Below are positions 20,870-27,719 of a DNA stretch of 36,244 bases, piece by piece (positions within the stretch are counted from its first letter, which is position 1; the number at the start of each line of letters is the position of its first letter). Made by a program: the position numbers and the translations under genes. The notes beneath the pieces were generated by a model. The model was not told where the DNA came from, did not search any database, and saw only the letters and a program-made list of their open reading frames with translations. Location of the stretch: positions 1 through 36,244 of IMG/VR virus record IMGVR_UViG_3300030339_000923; one strand, written 5' to 3'. Source of the DNA: a virus.

Positions 20870-22192
20870 ATGAGATTGAATATACAGAAATTACAAAGTT
20901 CTATATTAAAAGCACAACAAGGGATTGCAATTCAGAGGAATGATAATACTAAAGTTGCACCAATTAAAATGAAAGTTAATACTATACCTTTAACTAAGCA
21001 GCAACAATATAATTTTAAAAACTTTGGATCTTTAAATACTCCACAACAAATACATCAAACTCTAAGACAACAACCATTAGGTGAATCTTTAAAATCTAAA
21101 AAAATTGCTGAAGAAAATGTCAATACTAGAGAACGTCTGGCTAAATTTACAGAAGAACAACGTATTGATAAAGAACGAGAATTAAAAGTTGCCCCATATG
21201 CTGCTATGGGATTAGTTGGTACTATAACTGGAACCCTTCCTGCTATGATTGGTAGTGAGATTGGCGGTAGAACAGTTGATAAAGTTAGCGAGAAATTAAC
21301 TGGTAAATCATGAGGTGAAAATGTATTACCAAAATATCCAGGGATTGGTGCATTAACTAATCCTGGATATATTCTTGGAGGAACAGCAGGAGCTGTCGCA
21401 ACAAACTTAGATAGAAAAATAGCAGAGATTGGATTAAGAGCTGGGGACTTTAATGTGGATAAATTAAAACATACTCTTCTTGATTCTAGTACACATAAAT
21501 ATTTATTAACTGGTGATGAAAATATATTAAAGACTGCAGGTTCTAGAGAAGTACCTTTTTCTAATAAAGCAATTCATGATTATAATGGTAGTATTAAATA
21601 TAGTTCAAGTAATCCAGCAGATTTAAATAAAGGGGATTATGTAGATATATTTTTAGGTAGAAATAAACCTACAGATTTTCGTGAAATTAAAACAAACGAT
21701 TTTGGAATTCATAATGATTATATAAATAAAAATTATCCTACTAAAAAAAATAATATAAGAACATTCTCAACATCTTCTTCAGATGAACCTAGTATAAAAC
21801 CTGTACGTCAAGTTAATATTGATAGTAGAAAAAAGGATTTTAATCCAACTACTGGAATAAGAAGTATGGAAGGAGAAATAATAGGTGATTTAGGAGGAGT
21901 AGATGCTGGAGGACATTTAGAATATATAGTTAATCAAGGTGATAATTTTATTACTACTCAAAAACAAGATATTTGAAAATATAATCCTAAAGATTATATG
22001 AATAAATGAGAACGTAATTCATTAGATTCCCCATTAAAAAAACTATTAATAAATCCAATAAAGAAAGCAGGTTTGAATTTATTAGATAGAGTAGGAAATC
22101 CAATTATAACTAAAGGTGAATTAACAAAATATGTTGTAGATCCAAGTATGGATAATATACAATATTTAAATAATTACATCTACCACTTATAA
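20870..22192 (+). CDS. Large virion cargo-like protein with hydrophobic Gly-rich segment
   Basis: 440 aa with TGA as Trp at 21311, 21974 and 22007, ending TAA 22190-22192. It opens with MRLNIQKLQSS. About residues 105-130 are a hydrophobic Gly/Ala-rich stretch (YAAMGLVGTITGTLPAMIG), and a second (YILGGTAGAVA) comes after the first recoded Trp, suggesting membrane insertion during ejection. The C-terminal part (GGHLEYIVNQGDNF, then KQDI-W-KYNPKDYMNK-W) resembles the tails of other crAss-like virion proteins by memory. No enzyme motif is recognised. It is the last gene of this rightward set, followed by a strong terminator. Confidence 0.75.
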
Positions 22193-22237
22193 AAATATAT
22201 GTATTAAATAAAAATGCCCGATACATTAATTTGTACA

Positions 22238-22274
22238 AAAAAATCCTGTATCTTAATTTGATACAGGATTTTTT
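22238..22274. terminator. Bidirectional rho-independent terminator
   Basis: A 15-bp perfect stem (left arm 22238-22252, right arm 22260-22274) with a 7-nt loop is flanked by A-runs on one side and T-runs on the other. It lies between the convergent cargo gene and HNH remnant and should stop transcription from both directions. Confidence 0.9.
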
Positions 22275-22797
22275 GTTTTAATTATATTAACTATTTTGTT
22301 TACTGATTCAATAACAATAGTACATTCTTTAATGGATTCAAAAGATCCAATTAAAATTTGTTCCTCATTATAAGTATAATAAGCTTCAAATTGTTTTGGA
22401 GAAATGTATTTAATATTATTTTTTATTTCAATAGGTTTAGTATTATTTCTTAATAACCCATCTACTACATTCTCTGCTGAAGTTATTAATTCTAAATTTT
22501 CAACATTATTATTTTTTCTATTTCCATCTATGTGATTTACAACTACATCATAACCACAAGGAATATGATTTAAAAAAGCTATTGCTACTAATTGATGTAT
22601 TTTAAATCCTTTCTTTTTTAATACTTATGATATAATTTATTATAGTTCTTAACTACATCTCCTAGAAGTGTTGGTTCATATTTTAATAGAACTTCTTTTA
22701 TAAATTTTTTGGATGGATTACCTAATCGTAATTGAATACTTCCATAACTTAATCCATCTTTTCTTGCTTCAATTATTTTAGTTTCTAATTCTGTCAT
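22253..22797 (-). pseudogene. Frameshifted HNH endonuclease
   Basis: The 5' part (22618..22797, MTELETKIIEARKDGLSYGS...) looks like a helix-turn-helix DNA-binding segment and stops at TAA 22618-22620. A different frame continues at once with KKKGFKIHQLVAIAFLNH and an HNH core (VVVNHIDGNRKNNNVENLEL), ending at TAA 22253-22255 inside the terminator loop. The HNH frame has no start codon of its own, so a single-base indel in an A-rich run near 22615-22625 best explains it. It could be an inactivated homing endonuclease or a sequencing/assembly error. It overlaps the preceding HNH gene by 1 nt. Confidence 0.75.
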
Positions 22798-23369
22798 TAC
22801 TTACAATCCTCCACTTTTAAAGTTTGTCTATATTTTGCTCTAGCAGAATTTTTATTTTTTGATTTATAGGTATCTAATTGTGAGTCACAGTTAGGACATA
22901 TTAATCTTAGATTAGTTCTTTCATTATTATCTGCATCACCATCTATATGATCTAATATAAAAATTAATTCTATATTATTCCAGATATTTAAATTTCCACA
23001 GATAGTACATTTATTATTTTGTTCTATGAGAAAGAATTTTTTATAATTACCCATGTTTTGTTGACCAGATGCAATAGAGTTATCTATTTTATATTCTTCA
23101 TAATGATTTTTAGATCTTAATTTTCCTGCACATTGTACAGAACAACATTCTGTATATCCACCATTACTATCAGTAGGTTTAAAATCTTTCCCACAACTAG
23201 GGCATATTTTATTATTTATTTTATTTTTTCTTACAGGTAAAGTAATACCTAGTTTTATTGCAGTATTTCTAATTGTTACATCAGATACTTTATATAGTTT
23301 TGCAATCTTTGCATAAGATAAATTATCTGTTAAGATTAATTTCTCTAATTCTTCTTTTTCTATTATCAT
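22797..23369 (-). CDS. HNH endonuclease with HTH and zinc fingers
   Basis: 190 aa from ATG 23367-23369. A GTG 21 nt upstream would overlap the tRNA 3' end, so it is not preferred. The N-terminal 45 residues form an HTH (LSYAKIAKLYKVSDVTIRNT). A Cys4 knuckle follows (CPSCGKDF ... CCSVQCAG), then a C-terminal HNH nuclease (CTICG, LDHIDGDADNNERTNLRL, CPNCDSQLDTYK). It probably makes a sequence-specific nick or double-strand break and acts as a homing enzyme. It lies directly downstream of the UCA tRNA and upstream of a broken relative, suggesting mobility of this small region. Trp is TGG. Confidence 0.85.
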   Translation of the reverse strand: MIIEKEELEKLILTDNLSYAKIAKLYKVSDVTIRNTAIKLGITLPVRKNKINNKICPSCGKDFKPTDSNGGYTECCSVQCAGKLRSKNHYEEYKIDNSIASGQQNMGNYKKFFLIEQNNKCTICGNLNIWNNIELIFILDHIDGDADNNERTNLRLICPNCDSQLDTYKSKNKNSARAKYRQTLKVEDCK

Positions 23370-23387
23370 ATTATCATATATTATTTG

Positions 23388-23459
23388 CACCCTCCCAAGG
23401 ACTCGAACCCTGACTTACAAATTTTGAAGATTTGCGTGCTACCATTACACTACAAAGGT
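23388..23459 (-). tRNA. tRNA with anticodon UCA (UGA-reading, probably Trp)
   Basis: A 72-nt cloverleaf: acceptor arm mostly paired (one mismatch at 7-66), D stem GTGT/GCAC with loop AATGGTA, anticodon stem CAAAT/ATTTG with loop CTTCAAA, and T arm CAGGG/CCTTG with loop TTCGAGT. The anticodon TCA lies at 23425-23427, with U33 and A37 in place. The discriminator base is G73, as in tRNA-Trp, and the D arm resembles tRNA-Trp. CCA is not fully encoded. It reads UGA by normal pairing and explains the in-frame TGA codons in this genome. Trp charging is inferred from the protein positions of TGA. Confidence 0.9.
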
Positions 23460-23490
23460 ATATTAGGAGTTTGAAAGATCTCCTAAAACT

Positions 23491-23670
23491 TTAATTTATA
23501 AATATAGTATTACCTATATATTGATATTCATTTTCTCCAACTTCTATACTTTCAAGAAAGTATCTTAATTTAGATTTATCTTCTATAGTTATATAGAAAA
23601 TATTACCAGTTGGGTATGTGGCATTTCTAATTAATGTTATTAGTATATTTTGAAATTCTGTTATTGTCAT
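23491..23670 (-). CDS. Hypothetical protein, 59 aa
   Basis: MTITEFQNILITLIRN... with a beta-rich, acidic C-terminal half (SKLRYFLESIEVGENEY). No recognised family. It starts at ATG 23668-23670, 1 nt after the stop of the preceding gene, and ends 31 nt before the tRNA, so the tRNA may be processed from the same transcript. Confidence 0.55.
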   Translation of the reverse strand: MTITEFQNILITLIRNATYPTGNIFYITIEDKSKLRYFLESIEVGENEYQYIGNTIFIN

Positions 23671-23671
23671 A

Positions 23672-23881
23672 TTAATCTAAAATGAATTCATCTATTTCAT
23701 CTAAGAGGACTTCTATATCCACTTTCTTTATTGGAGAAATATAATAATATCCTGATGCTTTATCTGGATTATTAAATACTTCAATAGTATCTTTATCTAA
23801 TCTTACAGTCCAGTCTGATTTAACATAATCATTGGATTTTCCTATTTGATGAAAACCTCTTTCTAATAATTCATTTATCAT
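23672..23881 (-). CDS. Hypothetical protein, 69 aa
   Basis: MINELLERGFHQIGKSNDYVKSD, then an acidic C terminus (VLLDEIDEFILD). The start chosen at 23879-23881 follows the preceding gene; a longer upstream frame overlaps that gene and has unlikely composition. It looks like a small beta-sheet protein (WTVRLDKDTIEVFN, YYYISPIKK) of the kind phages use as accessory or anti-host factors. Function unknown. Confidence 0.6.
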   Translation of the reverse strand: MINELLERGFHQIGKSNDYVKSDWTVRLDKDTIEVFNNPDKASGYYYISPIKKVDIEVLLDEIDEFILD

Positions 23882-23891
23882 AATATTATTT

Positions 23892-24248
23892 TTATTTTGT
23901 AGGTGTACAGTTTTCTGTATTGAAATTTGTAGTATTACCACTTGTATTTCCTGTTGAAATATTACCATTACCACTTATTATACCATTTTCACTTGTAGTT
24001 AGTATACCACCATTAATAGTATAAGGATTACTTGATCCCCTAATAAAATCTGGATGAACCCATTCAAGAGTTTTCACTGATGGGGAGGGTTGATACCAAG
24101 GTGAACTAATAGTTATTTGTGGATGTGAAAGTAAAGTCCATTCATCAACATCTAATCCTAATTCTGCAAACATATCATAAAGTTCTCCAATATTTACTTT
24201 ATCATTTAGAAGTATTGTTTTCTTTATTGTATCTAATTCTATTTTCAT
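23892..24248 (-). CDS. Hypothetical protein with Asn/Thr/Gly-rich tail
   Basis: 118 aa. The N-terminal half is ordered (KVNIGELYDMFAELGLDVDE-W) and holds three Trp, all TGG. The C-terminal 35 residues are Gly/Asn/Thr-rich low complexity (ISGNGNISTGNTSGNTTN), looking disordered. No family recognised. Confidence 0.6.
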   Translation of the reverse strand: MKIELDTIKKTILLNDKVNIGELYDMFAELGLDVDEWTLLSHPQITISSPWYQPSPSVKTLEWVHPDFIRGSSNPYTINGGILTTSENGIISGNGNISTGNTSGNTTNFNTENCTPTK

Positions 24249-24250
24249 TT

Positions 24251-24418
24251 TTATTTGTTTAATAGTTTATCTATTCTTTTTTTATAATCTTCTATATATA
24301 AATTTAAGAAGTCAGTTCCTAATTCTTGATTCCATTTAGACTTATGTTGCCACCCATCTCTCACTGTTGTTAGGCGAGCTAGTATTTCATCTAAAAATTC
24401 TAATGTAGGATTTTCCAT
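24251..24418 (-). CDS. Hypothetical protein, 55 aa
   Basis: MENPTLEFLDEILARLTTVRDG..., largely helical and amphipathic, with two TGG Trp. Start 24416-24418 overlaps the stop of the preceding gene by 1 nt, and the stop TAA 24251-24253 precedes the next start by 2 nt. The tight packing supports a real gene. No function is apparent. Confidence 0.6.
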   Translation of the reverse strand: MENPTLEFLDEILARLTTVRDGWQHKSKWNQELGTDFLNLYIEDYKKRIDKLLNK

Positions 24419-24657
24419 TAAGCTAGTTCATAAGTTTTTATAAATATATCTGGTTTACATGGATAAAATTCTCCACTAACTCCTTGTATAATATAATCTC
24501 CTACTGATGCTAACATTCCACCTTCTAATGTAGGGATTATTAATGTACCATTCTTTTGTGGAAGAGCTTTTTCATATGTAAATTTTACTATAACATCTTG
24601 ATTATCTTTTGTTAATTGTTCTGCTTGTATTACTACTGGTAGTTTTCTATATAACAT
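24418..24657 (-). CDS. Small conserved phage protein (PGDYG-type)
   Basis: 79 aa from ATG 24655-24657. The LYRKLPVVIQAEQLT start and the IPTLEGGMLASVGDYIIQGV...FYPCKPDIFIKTYE end match a widespread small phage protein (KYRKxPVxIEAxQ ... IGDWIIxGVxGExYPCKPDIFxxTYE). It is usually of unknown role. An upstream start would overlap the preceding gene and is rejected. Confidence in the family is good from the ending alone. Confidence 0.72.
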   Translation of the reverse strand: MLYRKLPVVIQAEQLTKDNQDVIVKFTYEKALPQKNGTLIIPTLEGGMLASVGDYIIQGVSGEFYPCKPDIFIKTYELA

Positions 24658-24661
24658 ATTT

Positions 24662-25042
24662 TTATTTTTTAAGATCCCCCATAACACCACGAAGTAGTCT
24701 ATCTTCTACTCTATCAACACAAGCTTCAATAAACATTGTTAATCCTTCTATCATTTTTTCATTTTGTTCAGAAGGAAATCTATTATTTAATTTAATAGTT
24801 CTATCTAAAAGTACATATGCTAATTGTTCTGATTGTATTCCAGCTTCCATTGTACCATCATCATTTTTCTTTACAAAAGGAATAGCAATTTTAGTTTCAG
24901 TATATTCTGTAGTTCCGTTATTAAATCCTTTTGACATTTCTACTAAATAGTAATGTGCTCCTCCGTATACATCTCCTGGTGATACTTCTATTGTTTCTTG
25001 TTGGCTTGGGAAAACCATATATGGTAATTTAATCATTTCCAT
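24662..25042 (-). CDS. Possible Acb2/Tad1-hairpin-like protein
   Basis: 126 aa. The N-terminal half is beta-rich (GAHYYLVEMSKGFNNGTTEY). The C-terminal half is a helical hairpin (GIQSEQLAYVLLDRTIKLNNRFP, then NEKMIEGLTMFIEACVDRVEDR) ending RGVMGDLKK. That ending resembles the pattern GVxNExxLAVLIDR...FPxxENxxAxxKLxEAxxWLxxRxxxR..RGVxG seen in proteins I recall annotated as Acb2/Tad1-hairpin, which bind cyclic nucleotide signals of CBASS/Thoeris defence. The match is from memory and partial, so an anti-defence role is a hypothesis. It overlaps the thioredoxin gene by 14 nt. Confidence 0.6.
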   Translation of the reverse strand: MEMIKLPYMVFPSQQETIEVSPGDVYGGAHYYLVEMSKGFNNGTTEYTETKIAIPFVKKNDDGTMEAGIQSEQLAYVLLDRTIKLNNRFPSEQNEKMIEGLTMFIEACVDRVEDRLLRGVMGDLKK

Positions 25043-25298
25043 TTTTTATTTTATTTATTAATACTTTCAACTGTTCCTTGCTTTTGCTTCCAGTTGTTTT
25101 TAAAACTTGTATATTATTTTTAAAAAAGATTAGTGTTGGTATACTACGAATTTCGTATTGTTCTACTAGATCATCTTCTTCATCAATATTAATCTCTTTT
25201 ATTTCTAAATCAAACTCCAATGCTAACTCTTTCATTATAGGTGAAAGAGTTTTACATGGGTTGCATCAATCTGCTTGGAACTTTAATATTTTAATCAT
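25029..25298 (-). CDS. Thioredoxin with TGA-encoded active-site Trp
   Basis: 89 aa. The active site reads QAD-W-CNPCK, where the Trp is TGA (25266-25268); this is the conserved Trp of the thioredoxin WCxPC motif. The remaining fold is typical: EINIDEEDDL, YEIRSIPTLIFFKNN with the cis-Pro loop, and a C-terminal helix. It starts at ATG 25296-25298. The standard code would leave only a fragment starting after the active site. The protein probably reduces disulfides in the host cytosol, perhaps aiding ribonucleotide reductase or assembly. Full expression depends on UGA readthrough. Confidence 0.9.
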
Positions 25299-26106
25299 TA
25301 ATAGTTGTTAATAATAAATATAAATCTTTAATTTTATCTGCTTCTTTCATTAGGATATTTCCTTTTTCAACTAGAATTCTTTTTCCTTCTTCCTTCCATT
25401 CTTCAAATGTCATTAAAGGTTTAAGAATTTCTAATTCTTGTTCAATAACTGGTTGTTCATGAGGAGTAGTAATTTGAATATATGATAAACTTTTATCACT
25501 ATTATATTCTGTAGGATCATATGACTTTATAAGTTGAGTTGGATATTCAATTGTTTTTTCTGGTGGAAGTAATACTTCTTCTTGTGAGAAATTAATTTTT
25601 TCTATTTCTTCTAACATATTAACTAAACTTTCAAATAAAGATTGTTGATCAGATCCTTGTTCAGGTTTCTTTTCAAATATATCACTAGTAGCTTCTTTCC
25701 ACATCTTACTGAAGTCACTTAAGAATTCTTCATTAATTTCAAATCCTTTTGCTTTTTGTGCATCTGCTATTTCTAATACTGCTTCTTCTGTTTGTTTTAT
25801 TTCTTCTTTAACAGCTTCTTCTTGTTTAGTTATATGATTAAGTTTAGTATTAAAATATATAAATTCATTTATTATATTAGTTAATAAACTTTCTACTTTA
25901 GGTAGTGTTATTTTTGGAAGACCTGGGAAAGTATCAATTCTATAATGATCTAAATCTAAATCTATAGCATCTACACTTGCTGAATCTTCTAAAAGCACAA
26001 CTTCAAATGTATATTTATTTTCTGTGTTTTCTTGATTATATAACATATTAAGTTTATCTATTAATGCTATAATTCTTATTTCTTGTAATTCAATTTCTGT
26101 TTTCAT
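25291..26106 (-). CDS. Acidic coiled-coil protein of unknown function
   Basis: 271 aa, strongly acidic and helical. An N-terminal segment is followed by a coiled coil of about 40 residues (KQEEAVKEEIKQTEEAVLE) and a long Glu-rich tail (FEEWKEEGKRILVEKGNILM). Trp are TGG. No domain is recognised. Its end overlaps the thioredoxin start by 8 nt. It could be a structural or scaffold-like protein, or one that modulates host proteins. Confidence 0.65.
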   Translation of the reverse strand: MKTEIELQEIRIIALIDKLNMLYNQENTENKYTFEVVLLEDSASVDAIDLDLDHYRIDTFPGLPKITLPKVESLLTNIINEFIYFNTKLNHITKQEEAVKEEIKQTEEAVLEIADAQKAKGFEINEEFLSDFSKMWKEATSDIFEKKPEQGSDQQSLFESLVNMLEEIEKINFSQEEVLLPPEKTIEYPTQLIKSYDPTEYNSDKSLSYIQITTPHEQPVIEQELEILKPLMTFEEWKEEGKRILVEKGNILMKEADKIKDLYLLLTTIND

Positions 26107-26125
26107 ATTTTGTTGGTTGGGTATT

Positions 26126-26305
26126 TTAACAATACCATTCTAATATATTTTCAATCTCTTTTAAAAGACTATTAATCTCATTTGGTGTATTACTACCTAT
26201 TAATATTTTTAAAGTTTTAACTTTATTTTTTAATTCTTTTTGAACTTTAGTAAAATTAAGAAATCCAATTTCTTCTTCTAGTAGTAATTCATCTTCTATA
26301 TACAT
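26126..26305 (-). CDS. Hypothetical protein, 59 aa
   Basis: MYIEDELLLEEEIGFLNFTK..., Glu-rich at the N terminus and helical throughout, ending LEWYC (TGG). Start 26303-26305 and stop 26126-26128 fit the spacing of the run, 20 nt from both neighbours. No family is recognised. Confidence 0.5.
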   Translation of the reverse strand: MYIEDELLLEEEIGFLNFTKVQKELKNKVKTLKILIGSNTPNEINSLLKEIENILEWYC

Positions 26306-26325
26306 GTATTTATGTTTTTAATTAT

Positions 26326-26541
26326 CTACAAAGATACATATTTTATTTCAAATGGAAAACTATCTTTTGATTTTTCTTTATATTCTGTATAGAAGTACCA
26401 ATTGTCATAAAATTTTGTAGGTGGTTCAGAAGTTTCATGACTTAAATCTTGTATAGCAATTCCTGAAGTCTTTAATTTAAAATAGTTTCTTAAACCTTCA
26501 CATTCATTTATATATTTTGGATGGTAATATTTATTTTCCAT
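26326..26541 (-). CDS. Hypothetical protein, 71 aa
   Basis: MENKYYHPKYINECEGLRNY..., aromatic-rich with one TGG Trp in DNWYFYTEYKEKSKD. No recognised domain. Its start overlaps the stop of the preceding gene by 1 nt, supporting translational coupling. Confidence 0.55.
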   Translation of the reverse strand: MENKYYHPKYINECEGLRNYFKLKTSGIAIQDLSHETSEPPTKFYDNWYFYTEYKEKSKDSFPFEIKYVSL

Positions 26542-26681
26542 TATTGTTTTATTATTGATGTTATATTAAATTTATCATCTATATGAATATAAGTATTTGT
26601 ATTTGGTACTTTAAATATATTATCTATTAATGTTACTTTATAACCTAAACTATTTGCTAATTCTATTTTATTTTTTAACAT
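26541..26681 (-). CDS. Hypothetical protein, 46 aa
   Basis: MLKNKIELANSLGYKVTLID... with a beta-rich second half (NTYIHIDDKFNITSI). It overlaps its neighbours by 1 nt at each end (26681 and 26541), which supports it despite its small size. No function is apparent. Confidence 0.55.
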   Translation of the reverse strand: MLKNKIELANSLGYKVTLIDNIFKVPNTNTYIHIDDKFNITSIIKQ

Positions 26682-26884
26682 TATTTTCCATAGTTTTTTA
26701 ATTGTTTTCTTAGCACATCTTCAAATTGTTTGTATCCTTGTTTGTTAGTGAAACATCCTTTAGATATTTCATATAATCCATCCTCATGATACTTTGGGTA
26801 ATCTAATTTATCATTAAATATATCTTTTAATTTACTTTTAATTAATTCTATAGTTAATTTTTGATATTTATAAGTATTATCCAT
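26681..26884 (-). CDS. Hypothetical protein, 67 aa
   Basis: MDNTYKYQKLTIELIKSKLKD..., lysine-rich and helical, with a central FTNKQGYKQFEDVLRKQL. No Trp and no recognised family. Shares 1-nt overlaps with both neighbours. Confidence 0.55.
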   Translation of the reverse strand: MDNTYKYQKLTIELIKSKLKDIFNDKLDYPKYHEDGLYEISKGCFTNKQGYKQFEDVLRKQLKNYGK

Positions 26885-27228
26885 TATTTTTCAAGTATTT
26901 GTAATTTACAATCAGCAAATGTTTTTATTTCTCTACCCCACATATCTACTATATCTCCATAAGTTGGAAGACTAAATAGAATATTTTTTAAAAGTTCTTT
27001 ATTAAATTCTTTTATTACTTCATCATATATATCTTCATCAGTAGGTACTGTTTGTTTTATTGTTAATATACTATGTTTAGTTGGGGTAAATATTAAATCT
27101 GCTATTGTTTTATATTCATTTAAAGACTCTTGTATTTTACATAAAGTAAATATAAAATATTCTTTACCAAAGATACTATTTAAATTATTTACTAATTCAT
27201 TATTTATATATTCTATTTTATTTTTCAC
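26884..27228 (-). CDS. Hypothetical protein, 114 aa
   Basis: MKNKIEYINNELVNNLNSIF... with a beta-rich centre (TIADLIFTPTKHSILTIKQT) and a helical end that includes VDMWGREIKTFADCK (TGG Trp). No domain is recognised. Starts 2 nt after the stop of the small upstream gene. Confidence 0.6.
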   Translation of the reverse strand: MKNKIEYINNELVNNLNSIFGKEYFIFTLCKIQESLNEYKTIADLIFTPTKHSILTIKQTVPTDEDIYDEVIKEFNKELLKNILFSLPTYGDIVDMWGREIKTFADCKLQILEK

Positions 27229-27230
27229 TA

Positions 27231-27398
27231 TTAATATTTTTGATGGATTGTTTCTTGTAATTGTTTTATTTTAAATTCTAGTAAATCAATAGTTATTTCC
27301 ATTGAATTAACAATGTCTAATGTTTGCTTTATTAAATCTTTATATCTATCTTTATATATACTTGGATATACAACTTGTTTTTTCTTTTTACCTCACAT
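27231..27398 (-). CDS. Small basic protein with TGA at codon 2
   Basis: 55 aa: ATG 27396-27398 is followed immediately by TGA (27393-27395), then GKKKKQVVYPS... and a coiled-coil-like C terminus (IDLLEFKIKQLQETI). Reading TGA as Trp gives M-W-GKKKKQ, an open frame that ends 2 nt before the next gene. With the standard code there is no useful start. An internal ATG at codon 33 would drop most of the protein. Placing the recoded codon second makes expression wholly dependent on UGA readthrough. Function unknown; the basic N terminus suggests nucleic-acid or membrane contact. Confidence 0.55.
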
Positions 27399-27446
27399 GA
27401 TTTTAATTTTTAAATTAGTTAATAGTTTTTACACAAACTTTAATTA

Positions 27447-27719
27447 CTAATTTAAATCTTCTGGAATATCTATATTATTACACTTTAATATATAAGTTTT
27501 AAAAATATTTACTATACATTCATTTATTTCAAATAATTTATTTTTTAAATGATATGCATTACAAACTTTTTGTAAAATTTTTTCTTCCCTTATTCCACCT
27601 TCTCTTAAAGCTATTATCTCTACATTAATATGAGTTGACTCAAATTGCTTGAATCTTTTTTCTATATTTTCTGAGAAACCTATTTTGTAAGTTTAATCTA
27701 ATTTTATTAAGTATAACAT
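27447..27719 (-). pseudogene. GIY-YIG (Mug113/T5orf172-like) gene with in-frame TAA
   Basis: The frame reads MLYLIKLD, then TAA at codon 9 (27693-27695), then TYKIGFSENIEKRFKQFEST and about 60 further residues to TAG 27447-27449. The YLIK...YKIGFS..IEKR pattern is the start of a GIY-YIG-type nuclease domain of the Mug113/T5orf172 kind. The TAA sits between two conserved segments and replaces one residue, so it looks like a point nonsense change or a base-call error rather than a separate gene. TAA ends nearly all other genes here, so recoding is unlikely. The product would be a small endonuclease-like protein. Confidence 0.65.

Noticed and set aside
23425-23427. Selenocysteine decoding of UGA
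   Set aside because: The TGA codons fall at Trp positions, are numerous and are not accompanied by visible SECIS-like hairpins; the tRNA has ordinary arm lengths, not the long acceptor arm of tRNA-Sec.
23451-23460. TACCTTTG on the minus strand as a promoter box
   Set aside because: It coincides with the 5' end of the tRNA acceptor stem and lacks an upstream TTTG at the right spacing, so the match is probably incidental.
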